Positions 1 through 8,887 of a stretch of DNA of 64,000 bases are shown here, in pieces (the first letter of the stretch is position 1; each line of letters begins with the position of its first letter). The notes under the pieces are model-generated. The model was given only the letters and a program-made list of their open reading frames with translations, ran no database searches and was not told where the DNA came from. Both the position numbers and the translations under genes were made by a program. This DNA is from Bacteroidales bacterium. Lineage in GTDB: Bacteria; Bacteroidota; Bacteroidia; Bacteroidales; UBA10428. Where the stretch lies: positions 62,001 to 126,000 of the forward strand of contig JAFGEO010000072.1 in assembly GCA_016931575.1 (NCBI GenBank), in the 5' to 3' direction.

Positions 1-129
1 GAACGTTTCCGCGAAGGGTGGGGAGGCTATTCGGAGGGTAAAGATATTCTGACAGGAAAAACCCACACGCTGACCACGGAACTTACCGTTCCGGCGAAAA
101 CCCCGCTGATACTTGAACTAAAGAAATAA
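1..129 (+). CDS. C-terminal fragment of a GH13 alpha-glucan hydrolase (5' end outside window)
   Basis: An open frame runs from the first base to a TAA at 127-129 and gives about 42 residues. The fragment contains GGYSEGKDILTGK and ends LTVPAKTPLILELKK. This matches the closing all-beta domain of Bacteroidota GH13 enzymes such as SusA-type neopullulanase/cyclomaltodextrinase, where a 'D-I/V-x-T-G' strand is followed by a 'VPAKSxLILE' strand. Only 6 bases separate it from the next gene, also a GH13 lipoprotein, which supports a shared starch-utilisation operon. The catalytic part lies outside the window, so the subfamily cannot be fixed. Confidence 0.6.
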   Translation, partial: ERFREGWGGYSEGKDILTGKTHTLTTELTVPAKTPLILELKK

Positions 130-135
130 AACCAG

Positions 136-2490
136 ATGAAAAAAGCAATTCTGCTCATATCCATCGTGACAATATTCCTGGGATGCCGGGAAGAGGCAAA
201 AAAGAGTCTTCTGCCCGGGAATGAGATCTGCGGTCTGGCAAGCCCGGTGAATTTTACCGGTGATACCATTACTTTTTATGTCGGAGATTACCTTACTGAT
301 CCAAACCTGCTAAAAAAAATAAGATTTCCGGAAGGGGTTACCAGCACAAAGATGGATCAGAAAGGAGTGTACCAACTGATTAAATCTGAGGAGCTTAAAG
401 CCCTCTCTGCCATTCAGCTGACTACTCCGGAGCATAGCTATGATATTCTTGTTAAGAACTTCAGGCAGGAAAAAGTATATATCCACCTTCCTGATAAAAG
501 TTATGACGAGGTAAAAGTCAGGGGAAACCTGAACTTCTGGAATGCACGTATGTCTACCATGCATAAGACCGATACGGGCTGGACCGAGGAATTCCAGTTA
601 TCGCCGGGCGAGTACCAGTACCTGGTGGTGATTGACGGGAAGGAACAGCGTGACCCCACCAACAGTAAAGCTGTCGATAACAACATGGGAGGATTCAACT
701 CTCTTCTTCAGGTAGGCAATTTCAAACAGGAGAACCTGCCTTTTATTTCTTCAGTGTCCGCTCAGGGAGAGACACTGAATTTTGAGAGCTCCATGAAACT
801 GGATGAGGTCTTTGCCTTTTGGCAGAACAAAAAGATTGAAACTAAAGTCAAAACCAATGTCATTCAGCTGGAGATACCTGCTGAGGCAAAACAGTTGGGA
901 CGTTCCTTTATCAGAGTGTCAGGCTATAATCAGGCAGGGGTCTCCAATGACCTGCTGATTCCTCTGGAGAAAGGGGAGGTGGTAATGGATCCAGCTCTGC
1001 TTACCCGCAACGACCGGCATACCATGATGATGTATTTCATGATGGTAGACCGTTTTAGGGATGGCAATCCGGAAAACAACGATCCGGTTGACGATCCGGC
1101 GATTCTTCCAAAGGCCAACTTTTATGGTGGCGACCTGGCCGGGGTACTGGATGAGGTCCGCTCAGGATATTTCAGGGAACTGGGAGTGAACACCATCTGG
1201 CTGTCGCCCATTGTTCGCAACCCGGATGGTGCCTACGGGCAATTTCAGGATCCCAATACCAGGTTTTCCGGTTACCACGGTTACTGGCCTGTCTCGTGTA
1301 CAAAAATAGATCGCCGTTTCGGAACCGGCGATGAATTAAAAGAAATTGTTTCTGCAGCTCATGGCGAAAATATGAATGTCCTGGTAGATTATGTGGCCAA
1401 TCATGTGCACGAATTAAACCCGGTTTACCAACAGCATCCCGAATGGGCCACATCCCTGTACCTTCCGGACAGCAGTCTTAATACAGAAAAATGGGACGAA
1501 TACCGGCTCACTACCTGGTTTGATGTATTCCTTCCTACTCTCGATTTACGGAAGAAGGAAGTCGTTGATCCGATGACCGATTCGGCACTCTACTGGATCA
1601 CGGAATACGGCATTGACGGATTCCGGCACGATGCCACCAAACACATCGATGAATTATACTGGCGCACCCTGACCCGGAAGCTAAAACTGGCCAGCAGGTG
1701 CGATCCAATGCCCTATCAGATCGGAGAGACTTACGGAAGCCCGGAACTTATCAGCAGCTACATCAGCTCCGGAATGCTGGATGGACAGTTTGATTTTAAC
1801 GTTTATGATAACGCTGTAGCGGTTTTTGCCCGCGAGGAAGAATCCTTTGACCGCCTGCAAGCCATGCTGAATGAGAGCCTTCGCTACTACGGTTACCACC
1901 ACCTGATGGGGAACATCACCGGAAACCAGGACCGCGCGAGGTTTATTTCCTATGCCGGGGGCGAGCTTACCTTCAATGAAGATGCCAAGAGGGCAGGATG
2001 GAAACGGAAGATCGGTGTGGGAAACCCCACCTCCTATGAAAAGCTGAAATTACTGCATGTATTTAATATGACCATCCCGGGGATCCCGACGATTTATTAC
2101 GGAGATGAGATCGGACTGCCCGGGGGGAACGACCCGGATAACCGCCGCTGGATGAAGTTTGACCGGTTGACCACCAAAGAACAAGACGTCAGGGATCTGG
2201 TGAGTCGTTTGGCAAAACTTAGAAGCCATTCCCTTCCGCTGCTTTATGGCGACATCCGGTTTGTGGCGTTGAGCCCATCAACCTGGGTTTTTGTGCGGAC
2301 CTATTTCGGGGAAAGCGTTTTTATCCTCTTTAATAAGTCAGGGAAGAAGCAAAACATAGAATTCTCTCATCCACGGATCAACGGAGGAGTTAATATAACA
2401 GCCTTCGAAGAAACTTCATTCAGTGTGAATGGGGATAGACTGAACATAAGCCTTGTGCCCTATAGTTTTGAAATTTTGCATATTAAATAG
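136..2490 (+). CDS. GH13 alpha-amylase-family lipoprotein with N-terminal E-set/CBM-like domains
   Basis: Predicted alpha-glucan hydrolase anchored in the outer membrane. The N-terminus is an SPII signal with lipobox FLGC (Cys 17). Residues ~100-200 look like an immunoglobulin-like/CBM48-type domain (VRGNLNFWN, YQYLVVIDG). The GH13 barrel starts near residue 295 (MMYFMMVDRFRDGNPEN). The usual regions are readable: DYVANH with D418, GFRHDATKH with nucleophile D499, QIGETYG with acid/base E531, and GNQD with transition-state D599. The last motif is normally NHD, so the conserved histidine is replaced by Gln. At 784 aa it is long for GH13 because of the N-terminal domains. It sits 8 bases before a second GH13 lipoprotein. 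Substrate (starch, maltodextrin, pullulan) is inferred from context only. Confidence 0.9.
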   Translation: MKKAILLISIVTIFLGCREEAKKSLLPGNEICGLASPVNFTGDTITFYVGDYLTDPNLLKKIRFPEGVTSTKMDQKGVYQLIKSEELKALSAIQLTTPEHSYDILVKNFRQEKVYIHLPDKSYDEVKVRGNLNFWNARMSTMHKTDTGWTEEFQLSPGEYQYLVVIDGKEQRDPTNSKAVDNNMGGFNSLLQVGNFKQENLPFISSVSAQGETLNFESSMKLDEVFAFWQNKKIETKVKTNVIQLEIPAEAKQLGRSFIRVSGYNQAGVSNDLLIPLEKGEVVMDPALLTRNDRHTMMMYFMMVDRFRDGNPENNDPVDDPAILPKANFYGGDLAGVLDEVRSGYFRELGVNTIWLSPIVRNPDGAYGQFQDPNTRFSGYHGYWPVSCTKIDRRFGTGDELKEIVSAAHGENMNVLVDYVANHVHELNPVYQQHPEWATSLYLPDSSLNTEKWDEYRLTTWFDVFLPTLDLRKKEVVDPMTDSALYWITEYGIDGFRHDATKHIDELYWRTLTRKLKLASRCDPMPYQIGETYGSPELISSYISSGMLDGQFDFNVYDNAVAVFAREEESFDRLQAMLNESLRYYGYHHLMGNITGNQDRARFISYAGGELTFNEDAKRAGWKRKIGVGNPTSYEKLKLLHVFNMTIPGIPTIYYGDEIGLPGGNDPDNRRWMKFDRLTTKEQDVRDLVSRLAKLRSHSLPLLYGDIRFVALSPSTWVFVRTYFGESVFILFNKSGKKQNIEFSHPRINGGVNITAFEETSFSVNGDRLNISLVPYSFEILHIK

Positions 2491-2498
2491 AACAGATT

Positions 2499-4025
2499 AT
2501 GAAACATACCCTTTATTATTTTCGGATGGGAGTTATCATCCTGCTGATTGCCTTTGTTTCCTGCACTTCAACCGTTCAGGAAGATAAAGCTAAGAAGGCT
2601 GCGGTCAGCTACCCGATAGATTCACAGGTAAAGCATGTGGAATGGAGCAAGGATGCAGTCATTTATGAGGTGAACATCCGTCAGCATACCGAGGAAGGTA
2701 CGTTCCAGGCCTTTACATCGCATATTCCCCGGCTACAGGAAATGGGGGTTGATATCCTCTGGTTGATGCCGGTTTTTCCTATCGGAGAATTGAACCGGAA
2801 AGCAAAACAGTCCGTTTTTGCCGAAGAGATCAAAGATCCTGCTGAACAAGCCAAGTACCTGGGCAGCTATTATGCCATCAAGGATTATATGGATGTCAAT
2901 CCGGAGTACGGCACGATTGAAGATTTCAGGGAGCTGGTTGAGACAGCTCATGCAGCAGGGATGCACGTTATCCTTGATATTGCGGTAAACCATACTGCCT
3001 GGGACCACCCCTGGGTGACCGAAAAGCCGGAGTATTACACCCACATTTCAGCGGACAGCATACCATGGAATCCAGATTGGATGGAAGCACATCCGGAATA
3101 TTACAGCCGTATTCGCGAGCTGGGGATAACCTATCCGATTGACCAAGGCGAGACCGACTGGTGGGACACTGCTGACCTGAACTTTGATAACGCTGAACTC
3201 CGTAAAGAACTTATCAAAGCTTTCAACTATTGGGTGAGAGAATTCGATATTGATGGGTACCGTTGCGACGTTGCCGGCTGGGTTCCCTGCGATTTTTGGA
3301 ACGCTGTCAGGATAGAACTTGACAAGGTCAAACCCGTATTCATGTTAGCTGAGGATGAAGCAGAGGCCTGCCTGCTCGAAAAAGCCTTTGACATGAATTA
3401 CGCCTGGGAACTACATCATATCATGAACCGCATCGCACAGGGTAAGGAGGATAAAACCCATTTGGAAGCATACTGTCAAAAAGTTGACAGCCTGTACGAC
3501 CCGGATATTTACAGGATGAATTTTATTACTAACCATGATGAAAATTCCTGGAACGGGACCATCGCCGAGCGAATGGGTGATGCTTCGAAAGTCTTTGCCA
3601 TGCTCAGTTTTACCCTGCCCGGGATGCCTTTGCTCTATTCCGGGCAAGAGATGGGACTGAGCAAACGCCTTAAATTCTTCGAACGCGATCCGATGGTCTG
3701 GAAAGATTCACCCTGGAAGGCTTTCTATACTGATCTGATAAAGTTAAAATCAGACAATTCCGCTTTCTGGAACGGTGATTTTGGAGGAACCATGAAGTTG
3801 ATCGATTTTCCCGATGCAGAAACCATATTTGCCTTCCAGCGGGTTAAAGGCGCCAGCCGCTTCCTGGTAATCGCAAACCTTAGCGAGGATTATAGTAACC
3901 TGACATTAAGCGAAGAGTATGCAAATACATCTCTGAAAGATGCCTTCTCAGGGCATGCTGTAAATAGCCATGAACCTATAATGCTTGGAGCCTGGGATTA
4001 CAAGATCCTGAAATTGGAAGAATAA
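2499..4025 (+). CDS. GH13 alpha-amylase-family lipoprotein
   Basis: Second alpha-glucan-active GH13 enzyme of the operon, 508 aa. The signal peptide ends in a lipobox (FVSC), so it is probably a periplasmic or surface lipoprotein. GH13 motifs are complete: DIAVNHTAWD (region I), GYRCDVA with nucleophile D257, FMLAEDE with acid/base E285, and ITNHDENSW with D347. There is no N-terminal carbohydrate-binding domain: the barrel begins almost directly after the signal (VIYEVNIRQHTEEGT). It follows the upstream GH13 gene by 8 bases and is closed by a terminator-like hairpin at 4061-4089. Together they probably trim starch or maltodextrin before uptake. Exact linkage specificity is not determinable. 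Confidence 0.9.
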   Translation: MKHTLYYFRMGVIILLIAFVSCTSTVQEDKAKKAAVSYPIDSQVKHVEWSKDAVIYEVNIRQHTEEGTFQAFTSHIPRLQEMGVDILWLMPVFPIGELNRKAKQSVFAEEIKDPAEQAKYLGSYYAIKDYMDVNPEYGTIEDFRELVETAHAAGMHVILDIAVNHTAWDHPWVTEKPEYYTHISADSIPWNPDWMEAHPEYYSRIRELGITYPIDQGETDWWDTADLNFDNAELRKELIKAFNYWVREFDIDGYRCDVAGWVPCDFWNAVRIELDKVKPVFMLAEDEAEACLLEKAFDMNYAWELHHIMNRIAQGKEDKTHLEAYCQKVDSLYDPDIYRMNFITNHDENSWNGTIAERMGDASKVFAMLSFTLPGMPLLYSGQEMGLSKRLKFFERDPMVWKDSPWKAFYTDLIKLKSDNSAFWNGDFGGTMKLIDFPDAETIFAFQRVKGASRFLVIANLSEDYSNLTLSEEYANTSLKDAFSGHAVNSHEPIMLGAWDYKILKLEE

Positions 4026-4060
4026 GTAATTCGAAATTAATTGGAAGTTATACAGGGATG

Positions 4061-4089
4061 CCTTCCTGCTTGCAGGGGGGTATTTTTTT
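4061..4089 (+). terminator. Rho-independent terminator after the GH13 operon
   Basis: An 8-bp stem (CCTTCCTG/CAGGGGGG, with two G-T pairs) closes a 4-nt loop and is followed by TATTTTTTTA, 36 bases after the second GH13 stop codon. The rest of 4026-4313 shows no gene; it is AT-rich and should hold the promoter of the next gene, but no clear TAnnTTTG box was found. Confidence 0.55.
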
Positions 4090-4313
4090 ACCTTCATGAT
4101 TAACCGCTTAAGACAGATTTAGTAGGGCTGCAAAAATCTTCATCCGGAGCCTCGTGAATCTGCGACAACTTGTACAGAGAAGGAATTTATGGATACATAC
4201 CCATTGAGCAGGAAATTACCGGCAATTATCATTTTTAACTAGAATCAATTCGTATTTTTACTTTTAATGCGTTAGCGCGCGTGCTATTGATTGTGTAAAC
4301 TAAATCCGACAAT

Positions 4314-6137
4314 ATGAAAAAAGATCTACACCAAAAAATTTCACTTGCCAGACGTTTAACCGGCTATGCAGCCTCCAGTGGAGCCTTATTGTTAGTTGCA
4401 GGTCAGGCAAACGGGCAGGTTGAATATTCAGGTCCCCAAAACCTGCAGATAACCCTTCCTGAAGATTACCTGAACCTCGACATGGACGGCGATGGGATCG
4501 ATGACTTTAGATTTATTATCTATGGCTATGCCTCTTCTTTTTCAGGTACTAATTACGGAAACTCTTACATATCAAACAATAGCTTTGCCTATGCGGCAGT
4601 CTATAATGCCAATTCCGGCAATCAGAACAGCTGGATCACCCGTATCGAAAGTGTGGAAATGTACTCTGGCACGATCTCCCAAATGCAAATTGCCGATGGA
4701 TTGTCTTCAGGAATGCCTGTTGCAGGAGGAGCATCGTGGGGAAACCTGGATGATGTATCCTGGGAAGGAGTACTTGGAGTCAGGATGGACAGGTATTTTC
4801 TGAGTCCTTCATATGATGTTTCCATAGCCCTGGAGGAAGGTCTCTTTGTAGGTGAGGAAAAATTCCTGGGCGTACGCTTTTTAATTGGAGATGAACAACA
4901 TTATGGTTGGATACGTTTGGTAGTAAGTGAGACTATTAATACCCTGACTGTGATTGACTGGGCGTATCAGTCTACCCCCGACCTGGCCATTATTGCCGGC
5001 GATGGACTGGGTACTGATCTGCCTCCCTATATGGACATCACTGGTTACGAGAACTCCAACCTCCCACTGGTGAGTCTTACAATTTTAGCCACTGAAGAAG
5101 TTACCGGATTTGATGCAAGTGATATTATCATCGCCAATGGTACCGCTTCCAACTTCACAGAAGTTACAGCCGGATTTGAATATACCCTTGATGTTACAGC
5201 GGCAGTTGAAGGTGAGGTACAGATCCGGATTCCTGAAGAGGCCGTTACAGACCTTACCGGGAACAGTAATTATGAGTCAGTGGTCACCTGGACCTATGAC
5301 ATTACCCCTCCGGAAGTCCAAATCCAAACCTATATTGACACCACCAGTAACAGATGGATTAGCGGAGCAATAATTTTCAGTGAACCGGTGACTACCCTGG
5401 AGTTTGACGGGCTGACCATTACAAATGGGGCCCTGCAATACCTGAATTTTGCAGGCAATGTAGAAGGCACAGATATGTATTATTTTGAGATATATGCAGA
5501 TTCGGACGGAGAGTCCAGGCTGCAGGTGAATACCGGAGCCGTGACAGATATGGCCGGAAATCCCTGTGAGCTTGCCAGTACCTCCTGGCATTTTGACGGT
5601 ACGCCACCGGAAGTCATCCTGTCAGTTGATACGGATGCTACTACTGAGTCTGCGATGGTGGTTGATGTCCTATTCGACGAGCCAGTTACTAGTCTGAGCA
5701 GAGGTGATTTCAATGTACAGAATGGAAATGCCGTCTCCCTGGAGACACTTGAAGCAGGCACTCATTATAGTCTGACAGTAGAGGCTGCCGGAACCGGCAT
5801 TGTTATTGTTTCATTAGAATCGTACCAGGTGTGGGATGCGGCTGGCAATAGCAATGAGGCTACAAGTATGGTGGCCTGGCACTACAACCCGCTGGACATT
5901 GAGACGGAATTAAGTCAGGCTACGGTAATTTACCCAAATCCAGCTCATGATATGTTGCAGATTCAAACGGATAAGCCGGTCAGCATAAGCATGTACGATG
6001 CGCAGGGAAGCCTGATTCTTCAGGAAGGAAGTATCCTGAATGAAGGGATTGACATTTCAGGTCTCCGGCAGGGTATCTACTTGCTTAAAGTTCAGGATGA
6101 GGAAGAGGTTTTCTACAGGAAGCTGCTTATCAGGTAG
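4314..6137 (+). CDS. T9SS-exported multidomain protein with bacterial Ig-like repeats
   Basis: Secreted protein of 607 aa, no enzymatic domain recognised. It has an N-terminal signal peptide (hydrophobic run ending GQANGQ), an early Asp-rich calcium-binding-like loop (LDMDGDGIDDF), and about three repeats of an Ig-like fold. Each repeat carries the recurring 'F-S/D-E-P-V-T-x-L' and 'D-x-A/T-G-N' phrases (IIFSEPVTTLEF, VLFDEPVTSLS; VTDMAGNP, VWDAAGNS), as in Big_12-type bacterial Ig domains. The last ~75 residues are a classic type IX sorting domain (VIYPNPAHDMLQIQ ... LRQGIYLLKVQ ... YRKLLIR). It is therefore exported by T9SS to the cell surface or medium. It stands alone between the GH13 operon and a convergent lipoprotein gene; role may be adhesion or display. 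Confidence 0.8.
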   Translation: MKKDLHQKISLARRLTGYAASSGALLLVAGQANGQVEYSGPQNLQITLPEDYLNLDMDGDGIDDFRFIIYGYASSFSGTNYGNSYISNNSFAYAAVYNANSGNQNSWITRIESVEMYSGTISQMQIADGLSSGMPVAGGASWGNLDDVSWEGVLGVRMDRYFLSPSYDVSIALEEGLFVGEEKFLGVRFLIGDEQHYGWIRLVVSETINTLTVIDWAYQSTPDLAIIAGDGLGTDLPPYMDITGYENSNLPLVSLTILATEEVTGFDASDIIIANGTASNFTEVTAGFEYTLDVTAAVEGEVQIRIPEEAVTDLTGNSNYESVVTWTYDITPPEVQIQTYIDTTSNRWISGAIIFSEPVTTLEFDGLTITNGALQYLNFAGNVEGTDMYYFEIYADSDGESRLQVNTGAVTDMAGNPCELASTSWHFDGTPPEVILSVDTDATTESAMVVDVLFDEPVTSLSRGDFNVQNGNAVSLETLEAGTHYSLTVEAAGTGIVIVSLESYQVWDAAGNSNEATSMVAWHYNPLDIETELSQATVIYPNPAHDMLQIQTDKPVSISMYDAQGSLILQEGSILNEGIDISGLRQGIYLLKVQDEEEVFYRKLLIR

Positions 6138-6431
6138 GTTTTTTACTCGAGGCTTTTTAAACCGTCACACATACCCCAGAGTTCTTCATTAACCCCAGTC
6201 GTAAGGGTAGGGTAGCCTGAGTTTATAGTCATATAGAGGCGTACGCTCCGACTTTTTACAGAACCAAAGCCTAGAGTACACTGCAAGTATTACAATGCCA
6301 GGGGGCAAATGGGATAAGGACTAACTTCTCTGATTTTTCTATGGCAAAAGCCACGCTCCGAATAAAGCCCGGTGATACCCGGCTAAAAAACCTGGGTTCA
6401 AGGGGAGGCCAGTAAAACTCGCTGACCTTCC
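6138..6431. other. Convergent intergenic region, no gene seen
   Basis: About 290 bases between the converging T9SS protein gene and the DUF1080 gene. No convincing ORF, RNA gene or strong terminator hairpin was seen. Confidence 0.5.
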
Positions 6432-7289
6432 CTATTCCACAATACCTTCAGGCAACTCATCAATCGGCTCGATCCGGATATCCCTGTAGAATATCTCAGC
6501 TCCTTCTGATTGGAGTTGGATTTTCCCCCTTGTAAGAGGCACTTTATCTCCATTGATTTGCTGTTGGAGGGCTGTGGCGACCATCACCAGTTCTCCGTTT
6601 ATATAATGCATGGCTGTATCGGCCAGGACATACAGATCAATGGCATTCCATTCCCCATAGTCTTTTTCCAAATCCCGGGCAGCACGCACCATATAGGTGT
6701 TGGTATTCAGGGTAACAGGAAACCCATCGGCTTCCCAGCGAACGCGGGGTGGAGTGATCAATGTGGTATCCACGCGGGTTTCTATGGTGGCGTACACCTC
6801 GTCTACCCGGTAGAAATCCCCCAGGGCAGTTTCTTTGATCTCAAGTTCGAATGACCGCATCCAGAACGTCCAGTAGACACCATAATCACCTACGGAATGG
6901 TAGCAGATTCCGGAATTCCGTTCCAGCTTTTCACGCGGTGGATGTTTCAGTCCTCCCCATTTATATTCCAGATGCAGGTGGTAGTCTTCGTATTCTTCCT
7001 TTGTGATCAGGGCTCCCCATACATAGCCATCAATCCGAATGGCTGGCTTCCCGTCTTCCTCTACCACTGAGAAAATATTCAGAGGATCATAGTTCAATCC
7101 AAGGGAATCTGTATATAATCCTTGTTCGTTGCGTTCCAGTCCGGGCACTTCCTGGCTCGAATCCGGAACACCCAGGTAGGTATCCCACCCGGAAAGGTCC
7201 TTTCCGTTGAAAAGATAGGTAGCATTTTGATTTCGGTTACAACTGCACAAAAGTGGAAGTAAAATCAGGAAAGGGAAAAGTCGGCACAT
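6432..7289 (-). CDS. DUF1080 / 3-keto-disaccharide hydrolase-like lipoprotein
   Basis: Periplasmic or surface lipoprotein of 285 aa; lipobox LLCSC in the first 20 residues. The mature start YLFNGKDLSGWDTYLG is the hallmark opening of the DUF1080 (PF06439) concanavalin-like fold, members of which include 3-keto-glycoside hydrolases. Later motifs fit the same family: HLHLEYKWGG, NSGICYHSVG, and a C-terminal strand GKIQLQSEGAEIFYRDIRIEP. Length is typical. The gene lies alone on the minus strand, 101 bases downstream of the next minus-strand gene, and converges on the T9SS protein gene. A role in sugar derivative breakdown is the family expectation; the substrate is unknown. Confidence 0.85.
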   Translation of the reverse strand: MCRLFPFLILLPLLCSCNRNQNATYLFNGKDLSGWDTYLGVPDSSQEVPGLERNEQGLYTDSLGLNYDPLNIFSVVEEDGKPAIRIDGYVWGALITKEEYEDYHLHLEYKWGGLKHPPREKLERNSGICYHSVGDYGVYWTFWMRSFELEIKETALGDFYRVDEVYATIETRVDTTLITPPRVRWEADGFPVTLNTNTYMVRAARDLEKDYGEWNAIDLYVLADTAMHYINGELVMVATALQQQINGDKVPLTRGKIQLQSEGAEIFYRDIRIEPIDELPEGIVE

Positions 7290-7390
7290 GATGTTGGATT
7301 TGGCTTATAAATATTAGAAAATATGGAGTAATAACATCAGGGGTAAACCAGTTACTTACAGTGTCAGGTCAGGGTAGCACTAGAAGATAA

Positions 7391-8053
7391 CTACCCACCC
7401 AACTTCCTCAAATCAGCATTCTCCAGCACCTTCTTCTCATGCCCTTCAATGCCCAGTCGGATCAGGGCCCTACCCAAAGCATCAGAACTAATGACATATT
7501 TCTTCATTCCTTTCACCAGGGGATAGATGGGTTTGAAAACCGCGTAAACCGCGTTGTATAATGGTGTTCTGGAGCGAATACCTTTCATGGGTTGAATAAA
7601 TGCAGGACGCAGCATGTAGGCTGATCGAAAAGGCAGGTCAAGCAGGTCATTCTCTGTTTTTCCCTTTACCCTTGCCCACATGGAACGGCCTTTTTCAGTG
7701 CTGTCTGTGCCAGCGCCTGAGACATAGGAAAAGCTGATTTCGGGATTGATGGAGAGCAGACTACGGGCAAATCTCATGGTTAGCTCATAGGTAATGTGGG
7801 TGTATGCTGCTTCTTTCATGCCAGCGGCAGATACCCCAAGACAGAAATAGCATATATCATAGTCTGCCAGCTCTTTTTTATGAGGTGTCAGGTCAAAGAA
7901 GTCTGTGATGATCAACTCTTTTAGCTTTGGGTGCTCCATGTCAAGCTTCCTGCGTGCGAGGGATACAACCTGTTCTACCTGTTGATCATCGAGGCATTCC
8001 AACAGGAGTGCTTTTCCCACCATCCCGGTGCCACCGGTTATTATAAGCTTCAT
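7391..8053 (-). CDS. NAD(P)-binding Rossmann-fold epimerase/HTATIP2-like protein
   Basis: Cytoplasmic 220-aa protein of the extended/atypical short-chain dehydrogenase superfamily. The nucleotide-binding glycine motif is at the N-terminus (IITGGTGMVGKALL), followed by the acidic/basic switch region ending in LARRKLD. A central FSYVSGAGTDS segment resembles the Ser-containing strand of HTATIP2/YbjT-like proteins; the classic YxxxK dyad is not obvious, so it may bind rather than reduce. It is 18 bases downstream of the LpxH-like gene and 3' in the same presumed transcript. Function unknown; closest description is NAD(P)H-binding epimerase-like. Confidence 0.75.
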   Translation of the reverse strand: MKLIITGGTGMVGKALLLECLDDQQVEQVVSLARRKLDMEHPKLKELIITDFFDLTPHKKELADYDICYFCLGVSAAGMKEAAYTHITYELTMRFARSLLSINPEISFSYVSGAGTDSTEKGRSMWARVKGKTENDLLDLPFRSAYMLRPAFIQPMKGIRSRTPLYNAVYAVFKPIYPLVKGMKKYVISSDALGRALIRLGIEGHEKKVLENADLRKLGG

Positions 8054-8071
8054 GCTGAATGGATTAGAATT

Positions 8072-8854
8072 TCACAAACGTTTGAGGATTATATTTTCGC
8101 CATTACCCTGAAAAGGTTTGAGCGCAAATTCTTCCCCGTCAAAAACCCCGTAGGTAAAACTGTAGATCCAGTCTCCCAGGTTGATTACCCTGGTATTTTC
8201 AGCAATCTCGATGTCCACAGGGATATGACGGTGCCCAAAAATGAAATAATCGATGTGCCCTTCCCTGAGTTTATCCTTTGCGTAGAGGAATTGGAACTCT
8301 TTATCTTCACCCAGGAATTCTTCGGCTACAATACCTTTGGCATACCGGCTGCTCTTTGACCAGGTTTTTCCCAGCCACAGGGCAAAGTTGGGGTGCAGGC
8401 GTGCGAAGAGGTATTGTAAAGGGCGATTCCTGAAGATCCACTTTAAAATTTTATAGCTTTTGTCTCCAGGACCGAGCCCATCGCCATGCGCAAGAAGAAA
8501 CTTCTTGCCATAAATTTCCTTTTCAATGGGTTTATGATAGATCCTGATCCCCAGCTCCTCCCTGAAATAGGAATATGCCCAGGTATCATGGTTTCCGGAG
8601 AAAAAACTGATTCTTACTCCACGATCTGAAAGCTCAGCCAGCCGTCCTAAAAAACGGGTAAACCCCTTAGGAATGACATGTTTGTATTCGTGCCAGAAAT
8701 CAAAGATATCCCCCATGAGATAGAGCTCTTCCATAGTATCCTTAACAGAGTCGATCCATGTCACCAATAGTTTTTCACGCTGCCGGCTTTTCTCCTCAGG
8801 ATATAATCCAAGATGGACATCGGAAATGAAATAGATTTTTTTTTGTGCTCTCAC
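8072..8854 (-). CDS. lpxH: UDP-2,3-diacylglucosamine diphosphatase (LpxH-like metallophosphoesterase)
   Basis: Calcineurin-like phosphoesterase of 260 aa, probably the lipid A pathway step UDP-2,3-diacylglucosamine to lipid X at the inner membrane face. All metal-binding motifs are visible: SDVHLG (D12, H14), GDIFDFW (D49), GNHD (N88, H89), AHGDG (H123), GHRH (H208, H210). The FDFWHEY stretch after the third motif is typical of LpxH-type enzymes rather than generic phosphatases. The only plausible start is GTG at 8854, because an in-frame TAG lies four codons upstream. It sits between the TlpA-like lipoprotein gene (33-base gap) and the Rossmann-fold gene (18-base gap). Confidence 0.8.
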   Translation of the reverse strand: MRAQKKIYFISDVHLGLYPEEKSRQREKLLVTWIDSVKDTMEELYLMGDIFDFWHEYKHVIPKGFTRFLGRLAELSDRGVRISFFSGNHDTWAYSYFREELGIRIYHKPIEKEIYGKKFLLAHGDGLGPGDKSYKILKWIFRNRPLQYLFARLHPNFALWLGKTWSKSSRYAKGIVAEEFLGEDKEFQFLYAKDKLREGHIDYFIFGHRHIPVDIEIAENTRVINLGDWIYSFTYGVFDGEEFALKPFQGNGENIILKRL

Positions 8855-8887
8855 AAATTTCTATGCTGAGGATTAATGCTTAACTAC

